Notes under the pieces: model-generated | Database searches by the model: none | The model's input: the letters and a program-made list of their open reading frames with translations, nothing else | What the model was told of the DNA's origin: nothing | Shown here: piece by piece, positions 1 through 6,680 of the stretch | Numbering within the stretch: position 1 is the stretch's first letter | Layout of the letters: every line of letters starts with the position of its first letter | Source: Coprinopsis marcescibilis | Lineage: Eukaryota > Basidiomycota > Agaricomycetes > Agaricales > Psathyrellaceae | Direction of reading: 5' to 3' | Assembly: GCA_004369085.1 (NCBI GenBank) | Contig: ML210633.1 | Coordinates: 1-10,558 of the forward strand | DNA: 10,558 bases | Made by a program: the position numbers and the translations under genes

Positions 1-237
1 ATAGACCAAACATAGTTCTAGTACATATATTATTTTGGGAATTTTACATAATTGTTCCCACACACTGTAAGGCATTCATGTTGAATGTGCAAAACATTGG
101 AAAGGTTTTGTTGGCCACTGTATCATACTTGTACGGTAGATTAGGATTTTTGTACCCCGTCAAAGCTTTTACTTAGGTGCAATCGAAGGCCTAACAAGCT
201 TGTTTGTACCTTTTTAGCACGGACCACCACTGTGTAG

Positions 238-245
238 TATAAAAA
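238..245 (+). promoter_or_regulatory. TATA box (TATAAAAA)
   Basis: TATAAAAA lies about 80 bases before a CT-rich tract, where fungal transcription often starts. No upstream element is identifiable. It would drive rightward transcription into the retroelement remnant. Confidence 0.4.
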
Positions 246-455
246 CCAAGGTATTCACCTTGAGACTCTTTAGCTTCTTACCAGTGGGTACTTAGTTCAA
301 ATACATCGTGTTTTACACCCCTATTCTCTCTCTGCCTCGTCTCGACCCTTCCTGCTTCTCTCTCTACTTGCTCTCCCTTCTCTCTCTACACCTGTGGTGT
401 CTACAGTCCTTCATGTGGGACTCTCGAATATCGTTGCATTTCGTCGTATTGTCTT

Positions 456-511
456 GTAAGCCTTAGTGAAGGCCATTGTCATTCTAACCCATTGTTTTCT
501 TTGCACTTTAG
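456..511 (+). other. Possible spliceosomal intron, 56 nt
   Basis: The donor GTAAGC at 456, a branch-like CTAAC at 484-488, a pyrimidine-rich stretch and the acceptor TTTAG ending at 511 match the small-intron pattern of basidiomycetes. It sits in what may be a 5' untranslated leader, so frame restoration cannot be used as a test. Confidence 0.4.
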
Positions 512-582
512 CTCCCAACTCTCACCCATTAGATTCCCGGTTCATGAGCACCCACATCGGATCGCTTTGCACGGCACTTTAG

Positions 583-1035
583 TGCCTGTGCACCCCTGGT
601 CAATTATTCCCCATTCCGAACACTTGCGCGACCATACAAGTTGCAGCCTCTACAACTGGAAAGGACAAACCTACATGGAGGCTTCGCTCGGATAAGGGGA
701 AGGGTGCAGAAGCGGAGCCAGCTCCAACGCCTCCCCGACCAGCAGCCCCTGTTCCCTCTGTTTCCAAAACCCAGCCTACAGTAACACCGCAGATCCAGTT
801 TGTGTTGGATGTCGATGACCCAGCGTGCGTAGCACGACTTATCGACTGCATGCTGGACCAGATGATCACAGTATCATGCTGGGATGTTGTTTCATTGTCT
901 CCAAGTGTCTGGAAGGGACTATGTGAGAAATTGAAGGTCAAAAGGGTCGTATCAGGAGTAGGATCGTCAAACCTGGTGATGGTGGAAAGCAATGACGATG
1001 AAATTGAGATCCCGGCAGCCCAGTGTCTGCATGCC
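583..1035 (+). pseudogene. Retroelement gag-pol fragment (region before the protease)
   Basis: The frame is open from the TAG at 580-582 to about 1176, with sense only to about 1035. It encodes a basic stretch (TTGKDKPTWRLRSDKGKG), a Pro/Ala-rich linker, then LDVDDPACVARLIDCMLDQ, VVSLSPSVWKGLCEKLKVKR, and an acidic VESNDDEIEIPAAQCL. In fungal LTR retroelements a segment of this kind (nucleic-acid-binding end of Gag, then a 'LSPxVRK' stretch, then an acidic linker) precedes the aspartic protease; that comparison is from memory. No start codon, CCHC knuckle or protease active site is visible, so both ends are lost. A long minus-strand frame over the same bases looks like a shadow. Confidence 0.5.
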
Positions 1036-1230
1036 TCACTCACGTTTAGGTTGAACTGTATAACTGGGATCTCTTTGTCAAGGAACTCTACCCAGCGAAC
1101 ACAGATGAGCGCTTCAAGATTGATCACGACCTCCAGCATCACATCCTCTACTTCGTTAACACTGTCGATGCTGTAGGGAAGCTGCCGTACACTGATAAGA
1201 CTTTTGATGCCCAAATTGCAGGGGCAAAAC
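1036..1230 (+). pseudogene. Second gag-like fragment, in a different frame
   Basis: From about 1040 the sensible frame changes and reads VELYNWDLFVKELYPANTDE, then RFKIDHDLQHHILYFVN and VDAVGKLPYTDKTFDAQIAG before meeting the minus-strand reverse transcriptase near 1230. The W-x-x-F-x-x-E-L-Y-P...D-E-R pattern recalls the N-terminal half of fungal retroelement Gag proteins, which would normally come before the segment at 583-1035 rather than after it. The order suggests two fragments joined by rearrangement. It could also be one protein with a frameshift and an unfamiliar order. The assignment is tentative. Confidence 0.3.
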
Positions 1231-1231
1231 C

Positions 1232-1850
1232 CTTAGTTTTGGTAAAGATGAGGATGTCGTCCATGTAGATAATGATGCAATGTCCTTCCATTTTGAGTTT
1301 GTCAAAGATATGGTCCATCATTGCTTGGAATGTTGCTGGAGAGTTGCACATGCCAAAAAACATAACTGTTGGTTCAAATAGTCTCAAGTTCATTTTGAAT
1401 GCTGCTTTCCATTGGTTGCAGTCTCTGATCTGAATGTTATTATAGCCCCATCGTACGTCCAATGTGCTCCTTTTAGTTTTTCAAGGAGTTCTGTGATGAG
1501 TGGAAGTGGATAGGCCTTTTTGATTGTCCATTTGTTGAGGTAGCGATAATCCTGACAGGGTCAAAAAGGGGTTTTAACTTTTCCATCTTCGACAATCGGT
1601 TTCTTTTTGTCAAAGAAGAAGGGAGCAGTGTTCCATGATTGTGAGGGTTGAATGTAAAATTTGGCAAGATTTTCCTGAATGAATTTTTCTAGTTCCTTTT
1701 GTTTGTCCAGGGTGAGATTGTATGCTTTGAATGACTTAGGGATGAAGCCATCTTTTAGTTCAATCTTGTGATCCCAAGGTTTTGGATCAGGAAATCGGTC
1801 AGCCTTGGGGGTTCCTTGCTTGTCTTGGACCCTGACTGCAAACATGCAAC
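1232..1850 (-). pseudogene. Gypsy reverse transcriptase fragment
   Basis: The N-terminal part (about 1850-1466) shows the usual entry to gypsy RT: ADRFPDPKPWDHKIELKDGF, FIQENLAKFYIQPSQS, FFFDKKK, then QDYRYLNK and [16 protein letters not shown]. The second part (1462-1232) gives [41 protein letters not shown] and the catalytic YMDD at 1267-1256, followed by ILIFTKT. Lesions: a TGA at 1563-1561 where Arg is expected ([15 protein letters not shown]), and a deletion near 1465 removing roughly four or five codons between LKGA and LDVRWG, which shifts the frame. Sequence identity to gypsy RT stops near 1232, short of the thumb region. Confidence 0.9.
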
Positions 1851-2327
1851 CCACATCACCCTCAAGTCTTTCCCATTCAATGCTGCAACATCAATGGTCC
1901 AATTCAAGGCCCATTCACCTCCATTACCCCCTACCTCGAGTTGTCGACACCACCAACATCCCTTGAATGAATTTGGCCACTTCGCAAGCACCAGAACTTG
2001 GGCAGCATTTGCATCTCACACTTCCGATTGCATACGTGTTTGGTCATCTTGCAAGCGCCATGAGAGCCTTGGATGGCACGTGGATGTGGCCAACACCATC
2101 CTTCCGGGTGCTCGACACTCATCTTTCGCATCGAAATCCCCACCTGAAGACGTCGCTTTGCAATGTTCACCACCTCGCTGCTGTTCAGCGCACCCGGTTT
2201 CCCTAGGTCCAGCCAAGGAGACGCCATCGAAGTCCTAGAACCCATTGCTGCAGTATCTGCGGGGCTAGGTGCATGTTTGTTATGCTTCAATCTCACCCTC
2301 CATTCACTGTGTTGCCATGCTCCTTGC

Positions 2328-2344
2328 GTTGACTGGGAGTCAAC
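2328..2344. repeat. Perfect 7-bp hairpin, 3-nt loop
   Basis: GTTGACT-GGG-AGTCAAC is a perfect inverted repeat within the interrupting segment. No terminator-like T run follows it. Function unknown. Confidence 0.6.
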
Positions 2345-2377
2345 ACAAAAACTTCCTGGGATGTGTGGAGAACCCAC

Positions 2378-2397
2378 CTTGGCTGAGCGCAGCCAAG
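2378..2397. repeat. Perfect 7-bp hairpin, 6-nt loop
   Basis: CTTGGCT-GAGCGC-AGCCAAG is a perfect inverted repeat 33 bases right of the previous one. The same arms with the same loop length recur at 8565-8584. Confidence 0.6.
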
Positions 2398-2662
2398 CCA
2401 TATTCACCTACTTTGATTGATCACCCGCGCTGACGTGCGCCTATTCCGTATCCCAGCTCCACCTTCCACATTGCTCCAAACTATACAGTTTATGGGCAGA
2501 GCTTCAGAATGTACTGATTACGAGTATATATGCAGTAGATACATACTTTGTACGACAGTTTTCTGGTGCCCTTCAGCCAGGATCTCACTGATTGCACACA
2601 CACTCCATGTTTTGCTTTAGGGTTCATCGGGCATGCGAGTGAACCCCATGTCTTGTTTGAGC

Positions 2663-3331
2663 CTACACGTTACGTAGCCTCACAAGGGCTGAGGTATCTT
2701 CAGCAACAGCAAGTTCTTGTGCAATGGTCGATTTGGCTCGAATCCAGATTGTTTGAAGATGTGGGCTTTCTTTTCCTTGAAATTCACGGAGGAGGGCCGT
2801 GTCAATTTCTTGCTGGGTGGGTTTGAATTGTTTCTTGTTTTTCTTGATTTGAATGTAATGGACTATCTTTTTCATGGTTTTCAATGCTTTTTCTCGAAAT
2901 GAAAGTGTTCCATTCTTCCAGTCAATCAAAGGGTTGGCTTTTCGAAGCCATGGGGCTCCGAGAATGATCTTTTCCTGTCCAAGACCAGTAACGTAAAATT
3001 GTTCCTTGAATTGTCCCCCATGAACTGTGATATGAGTGTCTGCATAGAATCAAATGATACCATTTTTGTTTAAGGTACCATCAACATTTCGTGCGGGAAT
3101 TGGAGTGGTGAGTCGGGTGAGAGGAATTTTAATTTTTCATGCATAGTTCTGATCAATGAACTGATCGTCTGCTCCACAGTCAGCAAGAGTGGGGGTTCCA
3201 ACGTTTTTGGGTCTGTTCTTTCCAGTGAATGACAATGTTGTGGGAAAAATCAAAGTCATATTGGATGGATTGGCAGAGAGGACAGACTGTACTATCTTAG
3301 GAGGTACTACAGTTGGTATAGACCTCCTCAG
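2663..3331 (-). pseudogene. Gypsy aspartic protease (N-terminal Pol)
   Basis: This is the -1 frame relative to gag. It enters as LRRSIPTVVPPKIVQ, then reaches the active-site region LADCGADDQFID at about 3187-3152. The catalytic Asp is present (codon 3181-3179), but the usual D-[ST]-G-A reads D-C-G-A. Further on come IPARNVDGT, a beta-strand region FKEQFYVTGLGQEKIILG and APWLRKANPLIDWKNGTLSF, all typical of fungal gypsy proteases (hxxTxLGxxxhILGxPWLRxxNPxIDW). Two in-frame TGA stops at 3139-3137 and 3052-3050 lie where Arg would fit (YA-stop-KIKIP and GII-stop-FYAD). The frame ends at a TAG just inside the interruption. The product would have cleaved the Gag-Pol polyprotein; it is not functional now. 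Confidence 0.85.
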
Positions 3332-3340
3332 GCAAAACCC
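3299..3340 (-). promoter_or_regulatory. -1 programmed ribosomal frameshift signal at the gag/pol junction
   Basis: On the minus strand the gag reading frame ends G-GGT-TTT-GCC-TGA. GGGTTTT (3340-3334) is an X-XXY-YYZ slippery heptamer in the correct register for gag. After a 5-nt spacer (GCCTG) comes a stem-loop: AGGAGGT (3328-3322) pairs with ACCTCCT (3305-3299). Three further inner pairs, CTA with TAG, form across a one-base bulge and close a 9-nt loop. The -1 frame after the slip runs straight into the protease. Heptamer, spacer, hairpin and frame all agree. That the signal worked is inference; it is not experimentally shown here. Confidence 0.75.
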
Positions 3341-4743
3341 TTGTTCTTCTTGAGTTTGTCTTCAAATTTTTTACATTCTTCAGGATCCATGTTGCTTAGG
3401 ATCTGTTGAATGGATTTGAAGGTGGTGCTTCCAGTATATCTCTTGGGTTCGTTTGTTCCTGGGGTAGGATTGGTTTCGTTTCATGGTTTCCATGTGGTTT
3501 GGGGTTTGTTCCCATCTTTTGGCTTAGAGGGGCATGTGTTCAAGGTGTGTCCTGTCTTGCAACAAAAGAAGCACATCCCATTTTGGATGCATTCTTCTCA
3601 TATGGCATCTGTCATTTTTGGGACGCAGACAAATAGTTTCTTTGTGTTGAAGGAGTCGATGTCCATTGGTACTCCATAGTCTTCGTTAGATTTGGTGGTT
3701 GTGTTTGAGAAAGATCGGATCCCTTTCTTCATGAGTTGAAGCATCCTTTGATCATTGGATACTTTGATAATGGAATCATACCAAACCTTGAGGTGGTTGG
3801 GTTTCGTGGCACAATTCCAGATTTTCTCAAGAGTGACATCATCGAGGGTACTTCTGAAGATATCAGTGATGATCTTATTGACAGGGTTGGCAGGATTGGT
3901 TAAATCCGGTTTGTATTCAGTTTCGGCTAATTTGTTTTTGAATGTGTTGACAAAGTCCTTTCCAGAGTCCTTCCATTTCTTTTTGAGGTTCTTGAGTTGT
4001 TGGAAAGCAACATTGGCTAGTTCTTTTTCAAAGAACAAATCATTGACTTTTTTTCTGAAATTTACCCAGGTTCCCAATTGAATTCGATCTCCTTGTTGGG
4101 CCTCATTGATGAATGTTTGCTTCCAGTCTGTGGCAGTTCCTCCTATCATGTAGGATAAGGTGAAGAGAATCATTTTGCTATCACTCCATTCTGGGTTGGC
4201 CAGTATGTAAAGAACGATTTCTTCCATCCAGCTTTCATATTTGTTGCGATTGCCGTTGAATTTGGAGGGTTTTCACATGCCCTTGATTTCTTCATCCTTG
4301 TCTTTCTTGGTGGTAGACTTTCGTACCACTGGTCCTTCATCCGCCATAGTTTCTAGTTGATAGGTTATGTATTTTTGTTCTTTGTTGTGGGTTTGTTGAG
4401 CAAGTTCTTGTATCTTTTGTTGTCATTTGGTCTCTTCGTATTGTTCGAGGAGTGATTTTGGTAGTTCAAGATTAAGCTGTATTTGTTCTTGTTCTGGTGG
4501 TGTTGCTCCTGTTGGTTCTGTTTTGGTGTCTTCTTTTTTGCATGTCGGGTGATATGTTTGTCGAGTTTCTCCTTTGTCTGAGATTGATCGTTTTAATGTT
4601 GATTGGTCTATGTCTTTTGAGTATGGAACAGATATGGTTGGTGGTTCAGCCAATCTTCTGGTTGTTCCAACATCTCTTGATTGTTCGTAGTTGGCCGTTT
4701 TGGCAGTGCATCCTTGTCCCAATCAACAAGGTTGTAATTGAGT
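3328..4743 (-). pseudogene. Gypsy gag (capsid and CCHC nucleocapsid)
   Basis: The main frame runs from at least 4722 to the TGA at 3330-3328, about 465 codons. It begins with a Gln/Glu/Lys-rich segment (EQEQIQLNLELPKSLLEQYE) likely to form a coiled coil, and has a good ATG at 4347 (MADEGPVVRKS). The capsid-like core follows: KPSKFNGNRNKYESWMEEIV, LYILANPEW, FTLSYMIGGTATDWKQTF, WVNFRKKVNDLFF. It ends with a CCHC knuckle at 3573-3532 (CFFCCKTGHTLNTC, exact CX2CX4HX4C). In-frame TGA stops at 4425, 4275, 3600 and 3483 break it. At the 5' end another frame (about 4743-4610) reads NYNLVDWDKDALPKRPTTN and may be the true N-terminus, joined by a frameshift near 4610. The protein would have packaged the element RNA. 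Confidence 0.85.
4712..4731. repeat. 6-bp inverted repeat in the gag leader
   Basis: CCTTGT and ACAAGG flank an 8-nt loop near the 5' end of the gypsy coding region. It may be chance. Confidence 0.35.
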
Positions 4744-4751
4744 AGTTTCAA

Positions 4752-4756
4752 TCTTC
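4752..4756. repeat. Candidate target-site duplication TCTTC (left copy)
   Basis: It lies directly before the LTR TG and is identical to 5168-5172, directly after the proposed terminal CA. A 5-bp duplication is normal for LTR retrotransposons. Confidence 0.5.
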
Positions 4757-4761
4757 TGTTC

Positions 4762-4791
4762 CGACGCAAGGCAAATGATATGCCTTAGTCG
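4762..4791. repeat. Imperfect stem at the LTR 5' end (copy 1)
   Basis: CGACGCAAGGC and GCCTTAGTCG are nearly complementary around a short AT-rich loop. The same 30-nt structure is at 10124-10153 in copy 2. Confidence 0.6.
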
Positions 4792-4995
4792 TTTGTCAAT
4801 AATTTGCAATTGAGTCAAGACGAACTAAGGTCGAGACAATTGAGTAGTTCGAGTTGTTCTTTGAGTAGACGATCCGTTGACAAGAAGACTAATAAAAGTC
4901 CTATTTGCAAACCATCAAATTGAGTAAAGAGAAACGAGATTCAAACTAGAGTACAACTACCTATCTAGGTACGTTTAAATATACAATCCTTATCT

Positions 4996-5016
4996 CTTAT
5001 CGATATCATCGATAAG
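4996..5016. repeat. Palindrome CTTATCGAT-N3-ATCGATAAG (LTR copy 1)
   Basis: Perfect 9-bp arms lie 18 bases before the LTR TATA box. Copy 2 keeps both arms exactly, while the 3-nt spacer differs (ATC versus GTA). Its position suggests an upstream binding site for a dimeric regulator; that function is inference. Confidence 0.7.
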
Positions 5017-5034
5017 TTCCATCCGTTATCTTAC

Positions 5035-5042
5035 TATAAATA
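5035..5042 (+). promoter_or_regulatory. LTR TATA box (copy 1)
   Basis: TATAAATA sits about two thirds into the LTR, in the same context in copy 2. It suggests the plus strand is the sense strand of this LTR family. Confidence 0.55.
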
Positions 5043-5167
5043 AGAAAATACTACATCATATCCTCATGTTTGGTATCTTTCCTAAAAATACCCCCAAGAT
5101 CCGGATTGATGGTCAGGAGTGTCTACCGACTTGTAATCAAACATTCCAAATCTCCTCAAAGTACTCA

Positions 5168-5172
5168 TCTTC
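5168..5172. repeat. Candidate target-site duplication TCTTC (right copy)
   Basis: Identical to 4752-4756. It fixes the proposed right end of LTR copy 1 at 5167. Confidence 0.5.
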
Positions 5173-5621
5173 CGTTATTACTCTTTCATTGTCATGTTCC
5201 ATCACTGGAAGTGGTGTAACACAGAGTTAAATAAAATGGTAGCACATTCCAAATTGAACATGCTCACACCTGTGGCACTAAAGGACATTTGCTTTGGTTG
5301 TGTCCTGGTTGGTGGCAAACTTCACAGCGGCGCCCACCTTGCTCATCCGATGGAGGCTGGGCTTGAGATGTTGAGTCAGCAGAGTTAGCACCTGCTGCAA
5401 AATCTGTAGCTGTCCCACTTGGAGGCACTGGCACAGTTGGGACCTCCCACTGAACTCAAAGTCTTGTAACTGGACCTCCTCCCCTGGGACAGCCTTCCAA
5501 TGCTCCAGTAATTTGTGCGGTTCTTGGCCTTCCCTTAGGGTTTAGAGGAGCAGGGTCATGCATCTGGCCTTCGAGCACTGCGGCTTCACATGAATGCCTT
5601 GGATTAGCATTAGCAATTTTT

Positions 5622-5664
5622 CTTAGCACAGTTACACATTCCAAAGTAAACAAACACAACTCAC
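5622..5664 (-). other. MULE intron 5 (43 nt)
   Basis: Donor GTGAGT at 5664, acceptor AAG ending at 5622. Phase 2. It joins EHLHAIQ to KIANANPRHSCEAAV and moves into the frame that carries KGRPRTA and the zinc knuckle. The branch point is close to the acceptor. Confidence 0.6.
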
Positions 5665-5958
5665 TGAATTGCATGCAGATGTTCGACAACTCCCTCCAGC
5701 TCTTCCTCTGTATGGATGCCTTCAAGGATTGGTCGCAGTGCCGCATTAGCCTGGTGATTGACTTTGCATGCACCAACAGTTTGTGTGTGAGGTGCTGGTG
5801 TGTGGGCAGCCATCTGAGGAACTCGATCAAGCAGATTTGATAGTAGGCGCCCAGATGTTGGCACTGTGGAACCAGCTGCACTGTCTAGCTGGGGACCTGC
5901 ATGGTCAAAGATTGAGACAGGAAGAGCCTCTATTGATGTACCAGGATTCTTATACCAT

Positions 5959-6015
5959 CTACAATTGATATCAGCCCAATAAGCACTGAACTGGGTCCAT
6001 AGTAACAGTAGGTAC
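5959..6015 (-). other. MULE intron 4 (57 nt, multiple of three)
   Basis: Donor GTACCT at 6015, acceptor TAG ending at 5959. Phase 2; the split AG|A codon gives Arg in HLGLICP-R-WYKNPG. The 57-nt intron has no in-frame stop, so reading through would add 19 residues. I infer it from family continuity, not from a frame break. Confidence 0.6.
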
Positions 6016-6287
6016 CTTGGGCAAATAAGTCCTAGATGAAAGGTGAGGCCGCAAACAACAGTCCATGCTTGCAGAAAATGGCGGCATGGTATGCCAAGAT
6101 TCACACCCATGGAACAGTCACAGATATATCAATTACTAGGCAATGTTGCAAGGAAATGAACTGTCCTGGATGACAGGTGCATAATTTGGAAAATGTGAAT
6201 GGGTTGAAGGTCATGCTGGTACGTTAAGCAAAGAAGCCATTTGAGAGAAATGTACATTGAGTCATTCTCAAAGGGATTGACCATCCT

Positions 6288-6333
6288 CTGTGTTAACAAT
6301 TCCACTGCTTACTATAGTACAAAATGTACTTAC
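6288..6333 (-). other. MULE intron 3 (46 nt)
   Basis: Donor GTAAGT at 6333, branch-like TTAAC, acceptor CAG ending at 6288. Phase 0. It joins SVASKEQ to RMVNPFENDSMYISLKWLL, which restores a long family-like frame. Confidence 0.8.
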
Positions 6334-6399
6334 TTGTTCTTTGCTAGCCACCGAGGTGAATGGAGTCGATGGTGTGTTCAGTAGGACTGCCAAGTTGGT

Positions 6400-6457
6400 C
6401 TATGATGTAAAGTAAGTGTGAGACAGACCTGCATGATTCGTTGTGAAGTATACATAC
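6400..6457 (-). other. MULE intron 2 (58 nt)
   Basis: Donor GTATGT at 6457 directly after a TGG codon; acceptor TAG ending at 6400. Phase 0. It joins LPPGMKKW to TNLAVLLNTPSTPF. Without splicing the frame hits a TAG soon after. Confidence 0.75.
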
Positions 6458-6631
6458 CCATTTCTTCATTCCAGGTGGCAACTGAATGATTTCAACATTG
6501 TAATACATACTTGACTGCATTTCTTGGAAGATGCGATGTAATGCAAAGGGTCCTGCATGTTCTTGTATTAATTCCTGAGGTCCATGGAATACCCCTTCAA
6601 TCTGATGATTTTGTTGACATCTGGAGGACTG

Positions 6632-6680
6632 CTGCTGTTTCAGAACATGCATGGGACACTCCAAAGCTGAGAAAGCTCAC
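6632..6680 (-). other. MULE intron 1 (46 or 49 nt)
   Basis: Donor GTGAGC at 6680; acceptor CAG ending at 6635 or 6632. Both keep the frame in phase 0 and remove a stretch without family resemblance, joining ...EMLDV-(stop)-Q to QQSSRCQQNHQIEGVF. Confidence 0.65.

Larger units (their letters stand above)
1..582 (+). other. Leader/promoter-like region upstream of a plus-strand retroelement remnant
   Basis: No protein is recognisable here. The first 230 bases are AT-rich without clear structure. A TATA box at 238-245 is followed by a strongly pyrimidine-rich stretch at about 320-395 (repeated CTCTCT runs), a combination usual for fungal core promoters and for LTR U3/R regions. A possible intron follows at 456-511. 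The stretch leads into a retroelement gag-like reading frame at 583, so it may be the LTR and leader of that element. I cannot define LTR ends, a primer binding site or a target duplication, so this is inference. Confidence 0.4.
1850..2662. other. Interruption of about 0.8 kb between protease and RT
   Basis: Gypsy protease and RT are normally joined by a short linker. Here the protease frame loses sense near 2690 and ends at a TAG (2667-2665 region), and RT sense resumes only near 1815-1850. The DNA between has overlapping frames of up to about 158 codons on both strands, but none contains a motif I recognise and none is convincing as a gene. It has a more balanced base composition than the flanks. 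Two perfect 7-bp hairpins lie at 2328-2344 and 2378-2397. It could be an inserted non-autonomous element or captured host DNA. No target duplication or terminal inverted repeat was found. Confidence 0.45.
1230..4756 (-). mobile_element. Decayed, 3'-truncated Ty3/gypsy retrotransposon
   Basis: Reading leftward, the order is gag, CCHC knuckle, -1 frameshift signal, aspartic protease, interruption, reverse transcriptase. That is the Ty3/gypsy order as far as it goes. The element stops right after the YMDD box, so the rest of RT, RNase H, integrase and the 3' LTR are absent. At its 5' end it abuts the LTR at 4757. If that LTR is an insertion (see its target duplication), the leader of this element continues past 5172. 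Seven in-frame TGA stops, at least one frameshifting deletion and an interruption of about 0.8 kb make it dead. Confidence 0.85.
4757..5167 (+). mobile_element. LTR, copy 1 (probably solo), about 411 bp
   Basis: It begins TGTTCCGACGCAAGGC and can be aligned along its length with the sequence from 10119 onward. Taking the end at CA (5166-5167) gives TG...CA termini, with TCTTC both just before (4752-4756) and just after (5168-5172), a candidate 5-bp target duplication as made by LTR-element integrases. Shared features with copy 2: an imperfect stem at the 5' end, a 9-bp palindrome arm pair and a TATAAATA box. No primer binding site or polypurine tract is evident beside it, which fits a solo LTR. 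The alternative is that it is the gypsy element's own 5' LTR, since gag starts right beside it; the TATA position and TSD argue for the solo reading but do not prove it. Confidence 0.7.

Noticed and set aside
600..1214. Minus-strand open frame of 204 codons
   Set aside because: It is antisense to the retroelement fragments, is low in recognisable motifs, and looks like a shadow of a GC-richer coding stretch.
1768..2407. Overlapping frames of 156 and 158 codons on opposite strands
   Set aside because: No motif, no good start context, no intron pattern; they cross the border between RT and the interrupting DNA.
1799..2692. Inverted TCAGCC(C)TTG / CAAGGGCTGA as ends of the inserted segment
   Set aside because: The left copy lies inside conserved RT coding sequence (KADRFP) and the match needs a one-base gap, so it is probably chance.
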